Shown here piece after piece: positions 1 to 10,800 of a DNA stretch of 64,000 nt; within the stretch, counting starts at the first letter, position 1; each line of letters starts with the position of its first letter. The notes beneath the pieces were generated by a model. The model was not told where the DNA came from, did not search any database, and saw only the letters and a program-made list of their open reading frames with translations. The translations under genes were made by a program, and so were the position numbers. The stretch covers positions 31,520,178 to 31,584,177 of the forward strand of contig NC_069123.1 in the NCBI RefSeq assembly GCF_026914265.1. The letters run 5' to 3'. This stretch comes from Mya arenaria (lineage: Eukaryota; Mollusca; Bivalvia; Myida; Myidae).

Positions 1-274
1 AATAAACACTAACTATTACTTCCCGCTCTTCAGAAGCTAAATAAACACAAGCAGTAATTACAACTTGAAAATCGTGTACAGAAACGCTCGTTCAAACATG
101 TGCCCAGATGTGAAGATAGAAATAAACAGAAACGGATGGAAATTCTGAATTGAATACGAGAATTAATTAGTATACCGAATAACCTTTATTATGTCTAATA
201 CAAATAACTTCACATATCAATTACTGCAAAAAATGATATGAATGCACTTATTGCAATAAAATAAAGCAAATATA

Positions 275-453
275 CAGTCGAACCCCATGGACTCAAACTG
301 GCTTAGCTCGATTTCCTCGTTGGCTCGAACTGGATGTAAAGGACCGTTTTTTTTTTTAAAAATGAATGTTAACATTCCTGCTTGGCTCGAATTTCACGAG
401 GCTCGAGATATTTTCACCAGTCCCTGGGAGTTCGAGCCAACGAGTTTCGACTG
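275..453. mobile_element. Short inverted-terminal element (MITE) flanked by TA
   Basis: The left end reads CAGTCGAACCCCATGG. The right end reads AACGAGTTTCGACTG, its imperfect reverse complement. Both ends are flanked directly by TA (273-274 and 454-455), as expected for a Tc1/mariner or pogo-type target duplication. It is 179 bp, too short to encode a transposase, so a trans-mobilised MITE is inferred. An open frame across it (287-496) is treated as chance. Confidence 0.7.
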
Positions 454-1240
454 TAGCAAGAAAGAGGCCTGCGTCTTATGCACAATCAACACGTAGAGAA
501 AACACGAGGCGATTTCAGTGAGATAATTGTCAGCACGTTTTTATCAATATAATAAAACAATCCGATGCATAGATACATTAAATCATGTTCATTGTATACG
601 AAGAAATAGTTGATGGCATCCATCGTCCGTTTTTTCGTTCGTTTTAGATGCGAATATCAAACAGCACACCTAATCTACGACAATCCTAATGTTTTTCTTC
701 AAAATACAAACGAGCAAAAAAGTTATGCAATAAACATTTTGATCGAATATAAGGTGTTCATCATAAAATTTTGCTGAGGAATAGAGAAGGGTAACCCCTC
801 CTCCTATCCAAATGTATTTGGTTTTAAGTGTTGTCCTTTTATTACTTTTGTCTACTGTATTAAAATAAAAAGTAAACTTGGACTATTTTAGGGGGCGCGC
901 GCCAGGTCCCCCCCCCCCCCACTACACACACACACCTAGATCCGCTAGTGTAGAGTATTCAAATTTTATAAATATGAAACCATATAAATCTTTGCAATAA
1001 CTGTATTACCTAGTTGACCTTGGTCAAGGTCAGACCGTGTGGCGGTGCTGGATATGAACTTCGGATGCTCCGAGATTTGCTGAAACAAAAAAAACTTGCC
1101 TATTTGTACAATAAATTATGCATCGAAACATAACAAGATAAATGAATTGCGTTAAATACTTAACTATTAAGTTACATATTCAGGTAAAAACACAACGACA
1201 TAAAAACTAAAAATAAATATCATTTCCATATTTAAGTCAT
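454..1240. other. No gene seen
   Basis: AT-rich sequence with a C-run near 908-919. I see no exon-like segment or conserved motif on either strand. If the calpain gene continues leftwards, this is calpain intron. Confidence 0.5.
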
Positions 1241-1242
1241 TG

Positions 1243-1244
<2 letters not shown>

Positions 1245-1304
<60 letters not shown>
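1245..1304. repeat. (AT)n microsatellite
   Basis: An uninterrupted AT dinucleotide run of about 30 units. It explains the Ile-Tyr-rich open frame at 1167-1472 on the minus strand, which is not a gene. Confidence 0.95.
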
Positions 1305-1306
<2 letters not shown>

Positions 1307-1609
1307 ATACATGGACTTTTTTTTTGATTTTGATGATAATGAATAATGAACATATGAAGGAAAAAGTGTTTCTTATACTGTATGTGGTAAACAGAAGAAG
1401 CAGACTACGTGTCAACTCGTATTTATGAAATTCAGTAAAATGATTAAGAAAGAAAACATTTTTGTGACACATTCGGTAGTAAAGATCAAGGCAAGATAGC
1501 GTAGAAGGTTATAGCTATACATTGTCATAATGTGCACAAAGAATGGTTAGGTTTCATTGCCGGATATCAAAGACAAAAAACCTGCATGATATGATGCGAT
1601 GAACATTTT

Positions 1610-2115
1610 TTGAATAGAGGTTTCAATGCACAATATTTATGTATTGTCCAAGGTCAAGGTACTGCAGGTACAGCCAGGAGGATTTGAAGCAGTTTCTGAA
1701 TAGAGGTTTCAATGTACAATGTACCAGTACATATTAATGACTTGTACTTGTAAGGTAGTAAAGACACAGGCCGGGTTGAATTGAAAAGACAAACAAGCTG
1801 TTTTTGGATAGAGGTTTCAATGTACAATATTTATGAATTGTCCAAAGTCAAGGTTGTAAAGACACAGCCGGGATTTAAAGCCATTTCTGAATAGAGGTTA
1901 CTGTACAGTGTGCAATAATTATGCTTTGTCCAGGGTCAAGGTTGTAATTTACAGAGACGGGATTTGAAGCAGTTTCTGAATATAGGTTTTTAATGTACAA
2001 CAATAATGAATTGTCCAAGGTCAAGGTAGTGCAGGTACAGCCGGGATTTGAAGCAGTTCCTGGATAGAGGTTACAATGTACTATATTTATGTAATTTCCA
2101 AGGTCAAGGTTGTAC
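1610..2115. repeat. Degenerate ~85-110 bp tandem repeat with CCAAGGTCAAGG cores
   Basis: About six copies of a unit beginning GAATAGAGGTTTCAATG (near 1612, 1696, 1806, 1887, 1978 and 2062). Most copies also hold TTGTCCAAGGTCAAGGT and TACAGCCGGGATTTGAAGC. Spacing varies. The open frame at 1875-2117 (minus) only reads through this array. Confidence 0.8.
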
Positions 2116-2754
2116 AATCATAGGCCGGGTAGAACGGCAATCACAGTCAACACATGGCTTTGAATGATGGGCATTTATTTAAAATGCCATAATATTATGT
2201 AACGAGTATCTACATAGCTAGTATACATACGTCATTGCAAAGCTACTTAAAACTGTTTTTACCTTATATGATTACCATTTAGCTTTGTTTGTATTACAGT
2301 TTTAGTAAAATTATCCATGTACATACATATACATGAACCATAATTCTAAAAACAATATGCTGACGCTGCCGCTGGTAAGTGGAATTGTTGGTTTTTCTAC
2401 TATATGTTACAATGGAACGGATATGTCCACTGTAAAACATACAATGCATGGAAATAAATCAGATGGCCCTGAGTGCCTGCTTTCTATGTGTTGAAATCAG
2501 TCACTTGTTAACATTTCACAAACTGCGGCTATAATACGAGTGAGCCGGACCGTCAAGGTTGCATAATAAAGGGAAGTCAAATATAGCGTTTACTTAAAAA
2601 TCCATTGCGCCATCTTATTTATGAAAATGCTAAGTATTTATCACTTTTATTAAACATGCATCTATAGCACAATTATCTTTGACCGTATCTGCACCGTGAT
2701 ATATCTGCATCACACAGTTAAAGAATTTGTCAGAAAATGGAGCATTGCTCTTAG
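2116..2754. other. No gene seen
   Basis: AT-rich unique-looking DNA between two tandem arrays. I searched the minus strand for the next calpain exon (a Cys-loop motif of GDCWLL type) and found none. Confidence 0.5.
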
Positions 2755-3968
2755 CTATGGAAGCGTATATCGTATATACTGATGATGTGATCGTGCAATA
2801 TGAAAGCGTGAATAAAATATACTGAGGATTTAATCATGTAATATGGAAGCGTATATCGTATACAAGTATACTGAAGTGGTTTTGCTGCCTAGAAACGTTT
2901 ATCGTATATACTGATGATGTGATCATATAGCGTGGAAGCGTATATCTTATATACTGATGATGTGATCGTGCAGTATGGAAGCGTATATCTTATATACTGA
3001 CGATGTGATCGTGCAGTACGGAAGCGTATATCTTATATACTGATGATGTGATCGTGCAGTATAGAAGTGTTTATCTTATATACTGATGATGTGATTGTGC
3101 AGTACAGAAGCGTTTATCTTATATTATACTGATGATGTGATAATGCAGTATGGAAGCGTTTATCTTATATAATGACGATGTGATCGTGCAGTACGGAAGC
3201 GTATATCTTATATACTGATGATGTGATCGTGCAGTACGGAAGCGTTTATCTTATATACTGATGATGTGATCGTGCAGTACGGAAGCGTATATCTTATATA
3301 CTGATGATGTGATCGTGCAATACGGAAGCGTATGTCTTATATACTGATGATGTGATCGTGCAGTATGGAAGCGTATATCGTATATACTGATGATGTGATC
3401 GTGCAGTATGGAAGCGTATATCTTAAATACTGATGATGTGATCGTGCAGTACGGAAGCGTATATCTTATATACTGATGATGTGATCGTGCAGTACGGAAG
3501 CGTATATCTTATATACTGATGATGTGATCGTGCAGTACGGAAGCGTATATCTTATACATTGTGTATACTGATGATGTGATCCTGCAGTATGGAAGCGTAT
3601 ATCTTATATACTGATGATGTGATCCTGCAGTATGGAAGCGTTTATCTTCTATACTGACGATGTGATCGTGCAGTATGGAAGCGTGTGTCGTATATACTGA
3701 CGATGTGATCCTGTAGTATGGAAGCGTATATATCATATACTGACGATGTGATCATGTAGTATGGAAGCGTATATCTTATATACTGATGATGTGATAATTT
3801 AGTATGGAAGCGTGTGTCGTATATACTGACGATGTGATGATGTAGTATGGAAGCGTATATATCATATACTGATGATGTGATAACGTAGTATGGAAGCGTA
3901 TATCTCATATACTGATGATGTGATAATGTAGTATGGAAGCGTATATCTTATATACCGATGATGTGATA
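2755..3968. repeat. 43-bp minisatellite, about 28 copies
   Basis: A tandem unit containing TATATACTGATGATGTG, GATCGTGCAGTA and GGAAGCGTATATC. Successive GATCG starts at 3483 and 3526 give a period of 43. The left part is more degenerate, the middle is homogeneous (about 3180-3540), and the right part is a variant with ATGTAGTATGG. Minus-strand open frames at 3509-3908 arise because 43 is not a multiple of 3. Confidence 0.95.
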
Positions 3969-4094
3969 TTTGTCTACTTGTTTTATATCTACTTGACGCC
4001 TTGTAACACGATGTGTTGCCACCGTTATGAGGACGATTCCACTTATTAATTATTTAACCCGTGAAATCGACACAAAACAAGTAAAGAATACTAC

Positions 4095-4138
4095 ATGATT
4101 ATATCATCAGTGTATATGATATACGCTTCCATACTTAG
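4095..4138. repeat. Solitary inverted unit of the 43-bp minisatellite
   Basis: ATATCATCAGTGTATATGAT followed by ATACGCTTCCATAC is the reverse complement of the unit of the array that ends about 130 bp to the left. It is one unit in opposite orientation. Confidence 0.75.
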
Positions 4139-4210
4139 CACTCATTAGTTCTTAACAGTACATATTTATAATCACTGATCATAACGTTTGTACACAATTC
4201 TTCCACTTAC

Positions 4211-4386
4211 TGTAGGGCGTTTCCATACAATTCTATGGATGTTCGAATTCCTGGAACCCCGTCCCGTCGGGTATATCGATTTTATATCGGGTGGAAATTC
4301 CGGATCAATAAATAACGATCCTGAACCTACGAGCTTCTTTCGTATTTCATAGAAATCCAAGTCGCTATCTGGCATACCATTCATTT
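4211..4386 (-). CDS. Calpain-like cysteine protease, N-terminal exon (partial gene)
   Basis: This single exon encodes the segment just ahead of and entering the calpain catalytic core. The ATG at 4384 opens a 58-residue segment. It runs from SDLDFYEIRKKLVGSGSLF through DPEFPPDIKSIY to RIVWKRPT. The known calpain layout is a basic DFxxIR helix, LFxDPxFPxxxxSL/I, then WxRPxE/T, and all three occur in order. The downstream edge is a consensus donor (ACA|GTAAGT, 4211/4210). Upstream, ACTACAG at 4387 could be an acceptor, so the ATG may start translation or lie inside a later exon. The catalytic Cys, His and Asn exons should lie at lower coordinates. None is found before the window edge, which implies an intron longer than 4.2 kb filled with minisatellite. 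A pseudogene fragment cannot be excluded. Family assignment is from motifs; the subfamily is not resolved. Confidence 0.72.
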
Positions 4387-5064
4387 CTGTAGTTTATTCC
4401 TTGTATTTTTTTGTAAAAAAGTGCACTTTCTGACACTTACAGGTATACTATTTAAACTCTTAACTTCGCTATATTGTAAAACGTATCTTATGCAAAATAC
4501 TTGAAAGTCCAGCTAGATCTAGTAAACAAATAACAGATGTTCACAGAAAATAAATTTATTTTAATCTGCACTAAATGAGGTAATAGTATACCCAGGAGAA
4601 GTTCACTTTCAGTAGTTTAGCATAATTGCACATTTGTAAAAAGTATTACACCTGAATATTAATCCATGCGTGGGACTATGTTATAAATTCGTAAATGTAC
4701 CGCATTGAAAAGTCCTGTCGTATTTATAACAAACTTAAGTTAACGCGGTAGTTAACAGCTAGATCGATATAGGAATGGTTAAAGCAACCTAGTTGTGGTT
4801 AAAGTAAAAGGTAAAACGAAAGCAATTTAAGAACAGTTTTGTACTGTGCGGTCACTGATCAGCTGATCTGGTGTAACAATGACTTGTAGCTCTTATGAAG
4901 TTGTATTGTGTTGTTTTATCGCGATCTATTGGTTTGTTTAATGTATGCGGTCTATTTCAAGCGGTTTAAAATGGTTGGATAATCGTATAAGAAGAAAGTG
5001 TTGACAGTTGATTCAAATAGCCTTACTGAGCAAGGAATCTTAACGTAAAACTTAATGGTAGTTG
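4387..5064. other. Calpain upstream region, nothing else seen
   Basis: AT-rich DNA upstream of the calpain exon on the minus strand. It would hold the promoter or a first intron. No clear TATA box, repeat or second exon is visible. Confidence 0.4.
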
Positions 5065-6600
5065 ATGAAGGAGGTGATATACATTAACATAACAGTCAAT
5101 GGTCGCTGATGATGGGGGAAATACATTAACACAACATTTAATGGTAGCTGATGATGGGGGAAATACATTGACACAACAGTCAATTGTAGCTGATGGTGGA
5201 GGGAAATGCATTAACAAAACAGCCAATTGTAGCTGATGCTGTAGCGAAATACATTAACATAACAGCCAATGGTAGCTGATGGTGGAGGGAAATACATTAA
5301 CAAAACAGTCAATGATAGCTGATGGTGGAGGGAAATACATTAACATAGCAGCCAATGGTAGCTGATGATGGAGGGAAATACATTAACAAAACAGTCAATG
5401 ATAGCTGATGGTGGAGGGAAATACATTAACATAGCAGCCAATGGTAGCTGATGGTGGAGGGAAATACATTAACAAAACAGTCAATGATAGCTGATGGTGG
5501 AGGGAAATGCATTAACATAACAGCCAATGGTAGCTGATGATGGAGGGAAATACATTAACATAGCAGTCAATGGTAGCTGATGGTGTAGGAAAATACATTA
5601 ACATAACAGTCAATGGTAGCTGATGGTGTAGGAAAATACATTAACATAACAGTCAATGGTAGCTGATGGTGTAGGAAAATACATTAACATAATGTTCAGC
5701 CAGTGGTAGCTGATGTTGTAGGGAAATACATTAACATAACAGGCAATGGTAGCTGATGACGGAGGGAAAAGCATAAACATAACAGGCAATGGTAGCTGAT
5801 GGTGTAGGAAAAGCATAAACATAACAGGCAATGGTAGCTGATGTTGTAGGGAAATACATTAACATAACAGGCAATGGTAGCTGATGACGGAGGGAAAAGC
5901 ATAAACATAACAGGCAATGGTAGCTGATGACGGAGGGAAATACATTAACATAGCAGTAAATGGTAGCTGATGGTGTAGGAAAATACATTAACATAACAGT
6001 CAATGGTAGCTGATGGTGTAGGAAAATACATTAACATAACAGTCAATGGTAGCTGATGGTGTAGGAAAATACATTAACATAATGTTCAGCCAGTGGTAGC
6101 TGATGTTGTAGGGAAATACATTAACATAACAGGCAATGGTAGCTGATGATGGAGGGGGAATACATTAACATTATAGTTAATGGTAGCTTATGGTGGAGTC
6201 GGAAATACATTAATAAACCAGCCAATAAAAGCTGATGATGAAGGGCATACATTGACATAACAGTCAATGGTAGCTGATGGTGGGGGAATGACATTAACAC
6301 AACAGACAATGGTAGCTGATGTTTGGGGAATGACATTGACATAACAACCAATGGTAGCTGATAATGGGGGGAAACTACATTAACATAACAGCCATTGGTA
6401 GCTGATGATGGAGGAAACTAAATTAACATAACGGTCAATGGTAACTGTTGATGGAGGGAAATACATAAACATAACGGTCAATGGTAGCTGATGAGGAGGG
6501 AAATACATAAACATAGCAGTCAATGGTAGCTGATGGTGCAGGGAAAATATATTAACATTACAGCCAATGGTAGCTTATGATTGAGGGAAACACATTAAAA
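5065..6600. repeat. Second 43-bp minisatellite, about 35 copies
   Basis: The unit contains CAATGGTAGCTGATGGTG, GAGGGAAATACATTAACA and TAACAG. AGCTGAT starts at 5618 and 5661, giving a period of 43. A block near 5575-5750 recurs near 5965-6140. The marker AATGTTCAGCCAGTGG lies at 5691 and 6081, 390 bp apart (about nine units), which shows a recent segmental duplication inside the array. The sequence differs from the array at 2755-3968 although the period is the same. The six or so minus-strand open frames here are by-products. Confidence 0.95.
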
Positions 6601-7470
6601 TTACTAGTATAGCGATGTTGTTATATACTTTATTCCCCTGTGGTCACGGATTTTGCTGTATTACTAGCATAAAGGAAATATTTTATCATGCAGAGCGTAG
6701 AATTATTAAAACAGATGGCACAACTCAGGTAGGTCTTAACATTCGGGTTCTGTGAAGTGTATTTCGTCAAATTGTCTTCATTACTCTATACCAGGGGCGT
6801 ATCAAGGCGAACTCCAATACGCCCGGGCGTATACATCAATTTTGGTTCCCCCGAAATGAGTCGCCTTCCAGCTCGACATTCAAAATGACAAGGTTCGGCC
6901 GTCGTTCTCGCTTATAATTAAGGTAGACGATCAGCTCGACATTCAAAATCCCTATATTTGCGCATGTATCTGATGACGTCATTTCTCCTTGTTACGTATA
7001 TTTGTAGCTTTTACAACATGTTAAAAATGTCCATGGCGTTGAAAAACAATCCTTCAGGTGTGTTGTATGACCGTATACCGAGACATACACTCTCTATGTT
7101 GGCATGGTTGACATATACTGATTTAAGTCTGCCGAAAGGTATCTGGGATTTAAATACCGTCTGAATTTAGGTACTCGACCTCAGTAAAAAGTTCATACAG
7201 TAACACAAACGATGAACGCAGTTATTTTTTTTCGAGGCGTATTTTATATTCAAAGAATGGAAATTATTGGCATTGTGTGTAGACTCTTTCTCAACAAGTC
7301 AACTACAAGTAAACATTTTTAATACACAATCTATTTGTTTTAAGGTTTGAAAATACATAACATATTTAACACATAGACGTATACACAATATATAATAAAC
7401 CAATTATTTTTAACCTCGTTTGATTAAATGCAATTCAATGGTAATTATTATATTTTGCACTTTGTAAGTT
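6601..7470. other. Intergenic DNA with dispersed-repeat fragments
   Basis: Includes CAGGGGCGTATC at about 6792 and a segment with GATGACGTCA near 6972 that resembles 49910-49980, so it is probably an interspersed repeat. The open frame at 6958-7164 (plus) lies in that repeat and shows no known domain. Confidence 0.45.
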
Positions 7471-7474
7471 CATT

Positions 7475-7480
7475 TTTATT
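7475..7480 (-). terminator. Candidate polyadenylation signal of the CCDC166-like gene
   Basis: AATAAA on the minus strand, about 135 nt beyond the stop codon at 7615-7617. The position is plausible for a short 3' UTR. AT-rich DNA contains many chance hexamers. Confidence 0.4.
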
Positions 7481-7614
7481 TTCAAATTTAGGCTTAGCAG
7501 ATTACGATCCGTAGATAAACAGCAGATGAAAACAAACGAACAAACATTACTTTAATTATCTCAAATTTGTAGTTCAGGCAATTGCATTACCCACAATAGG
7601 TTCAAAGATATAGC

Positions 7615-7899
7615 TTAAGATTGCGCGGACCCTGTCACAGACTGATCATCCTCGGGATTATCCCCCTCCCCCAACATTCCGAAGGATTTAAACACTTTGT
7701 GCTGTCGGGTGGTACGCAATTTTTTCAAGTCCTCACTGTACTGTTGTTCCCGGATGAGCTGACGTCTTTGGTCCTCGAGTTCTAGTTTGTGGTCCTGTAG
7801 CGCACGAGTTTTATGGATAAGTTCTAGTAATTCCTTCCTTAATTGTCTGTTCTCGAGTTTGATGTTGTTTGTATGGTCGGTGAGGCACATGATGGCTTC
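7615..7899 (-). CDS. CCDC166: CCDC166-like gene, exon 7 (stop)
   Basis: Encodes EAIMCLTDHTNNIKLENRQL through ELEDQRRQLIREQQYSEDL to a short acidic/Ser-rich end and TAA (7617-7615). The acceptor is ATATTGCAG. This is the most conserved part of the family. Confidence 0.88.
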   Translation of the reverse strand, partial: EAIMCLTDHTNNIKLENRQLRKELLELIHKTRALQDHKLELEDQRRQLIREQQYSEDLKKLRTTRQHKVFKSFGMLGEGDNPEDDQSVTGSAQS

Positions 7900-10800
7900 C
7901 TGCAATATACGGTAAATAAAAACTTACATCATCAGAAGTTGTGATTAATTTTATGCTTACGTCATCTCAATTTGAGGTATCTTGCATTTGCGTATTACTT
8001 TAAGCTCAAATTTAATAATGTGATAATAACATGTACAAGGGTGTGGTGTCCAAGTTAATCGTTGAATTTGCTTACAATTATATACGATTATAATTTCATT
8101 GTCTACATATTCTAATTCAACATTTCATTTTCGAGGCAAAAATGCATGTTTAAAGTAAACCAATGAATGTGATTTCCGGAAAATGTCATGTCAGATGTTT
8201 TAATTGGTAATAAAAGTCCATTCACCAAAAATGCATTGATTGTGTTAAGGTGCATCAAGGGAATGCACCAAAACAAGCATATATTATTTGTTCAACATGG
8301 TTTCTTCCCTTTACCTATTACTCTTCAATCAAATATGGTATACATTTAAAAGTTCATCAGTGTTATGTTACGGAATGGTTAAATTTCAAGATAGTATAGA
8401 AAGCATTTAAATCTGTGCAATTAGATTACCAATTAAATAAGTGTTCTTGACGTATATCAACTTATATTTTTGCAAATGGAGAAAGCATATACATGTATAT
8501 GATATCCACAATAAAAACAGTAATATTCTAATTCATTGTGTCCACAGTAAAAACAGCAATAGTCTAAATGTCTTGGTTACACACACACAGAGACGATTGT
8601 CTCTTGGGGTATTATTATGTCTGCCAATCTTAACTGTAATATATGATTTGAACATTGAAATTTACAAAATGCAAACCAGACGACCGTTTTTTGTTCAAGT
8701 ATATAGTGATGCAAAACAAAATCAAACATAATTAGACATCAGATAAAATGTTTTCCACCTAGCTTATACCATACCTTATTTGCTTTGCGCTGGAGGGTGC
8801 TAATCTTGTTCTCGGAGTCTTGCTGGTATTCCCGCTTATCCCTCAAAAACTGTGACTTCAGTTGCTGGATGGTCTCTGAGTGTTTCGAGCGCAGTTTCAT
8901 CACTTCTTTCTCCAAGTTCTTGATAGAGTTCAGCTGCTCTGTTTGCAGTTTCTGTTGTAGGAAAATGTTGGGCATGGTTATGCATGAATGACTTTTATTC
9001 AAGCGTGACAGAGCGAACGCTAACGTTCCTCTTTTATTTAAGGACGTTTTTGTTGGTAATAAATTAGTTGGTTTTATATTCGTTTCACGAAATGTATATT
9101 TGTTGTGACATTTCAAATAAAATGACAACCAGTTTTATCGTTTAATTTACGAAAAGCGAAACTGGTTTTTGAAAATGTCGAAACCCTCTCTGGAGACGGT
9201 TTCGTCGGGTCGTTCTATCCGAAAACTAGCTCACTTAAAAAAAAACATGGCGGACAGTGGTCCAATACGTGTGTTGAAACACCATTTATTTAAAACAGCC
9301 ATGTGACCATCTGCTGTTTCATTGTTTTGAAGAAATTTGGGAATAATAGCTTCATGCAGAAGAGCTTCATGCAGAAGCTCCATCATGTCACTGAAGCTGT
9401 AAACAAAACCATGCATTTGTTACTTCAAGCAACACTTTATAAACAGGTTTCCAAACCTCGCTTTACATGTGCTTTCTAACTCTGACAACACGCGTACCAT
9501 GTTACACTTGAATATCTGAAAACGTTTTAGAGTAATTTCAAATGTTAAAGTTTTTCAAGATGATGCCAGTGACACCGACATCAAACACCAAGGCTTTTCA
9601 CAATACCTTGACACTACATATGTATTTCGGAAAAAAAGGTTAGCTATACAAAGCTTAGAGCAATATGTTAGAATAACGGTATTATAGAGTCTGCATCTAA
9701 TAATTAAAAACTGAGCGCTCTCATTTGCTGTTGTCCTACAATGAATTGGACTTCATCTATTGATAAGTTTAAGCCTTAATTTAATTAATCAAAGATAAGA
9801 TACCTCAAAATAGTAAAGGCATATATAGTACTTAAAGAGAATGGTAACGTGTATAGGCTGATAATAGCAGAAAAGGGACAATAAAACTTAATGGCATTAG
9901 AAGATATAGTAGTTGAAAGAATGGTAAGACAAATTCGGAGTGGATACCCATTCAAGGATTGATTTAGACCTTTAATTGATTTCAGTTGGATAATTGATGA
10001 CATAATGTCATGCAATAGACAAGAGGGCCGCGGAGCAAACACCATCGCTCGTCTGTAGGCGTGTTTTCCCCAGTTAAACAAGGGCACTACTTATTAAAAT
10101 CAGGCTTATGGCCTTGCTTAACATGTGTGTATTGTGTCTGGTAACATGTGTACCAAATTTTAGCTGATTATCTTAAACTTGTTTTAGCTATGGCCACGTT
10201 AAGATTTTTACACACCAGCGACAATGTCAAAAATAACACTGACACCTGTTGAAAGGCTATGACAATATATTTATATATTTCTTCTAAACTCAAACAAGCT
10301 AATAAAATAAGTAAAAGTAACTAAGAGTAGGTCATCTGTTAAAAGTTCACTAAGGCATGGACAAAAGAACATCGAAAATGAAAATCACATTGGTGAATCG
10401 ACAACAGCAGTGAAACAGCTTTGTGGAAATATCGTTTTAAAGATGCAGTATTACTCCCAAATAAGATTTACTATATTTAATAAACTTGTTTTAACTAACC
10501 GCAAAGGATTAATAAATGTCGAAAACAAAGTTCTTATGAAGGATACAGCGTATAATTTGAAAGAAAGGTGCAGAAAACACGGTAATTCTACCTAATATGA
10601 GACGATAGTAGATCACTGAAAATCTTTTAGACCAATCATTTAATACTTTTGCGTTTTCAGCTATAAGATACACGGTTATAAACTTGTTATCAGTAATAAA
10701 TATTTTCCATAATTGCATTATTTAGTCAGTAGTTGAAGGTTGATCACTTTATATTTATGATTTTGAATAAGAGTGTCTCTTTAAAGCTACAGTCTCACAG

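Noticed and set aside
9785..10087. 100-aa minus-strand frame in CCDC166 intron 5
   Set aside because: AT-rich, without a domain, and overlaps a dispersed repeat starting near 10018.
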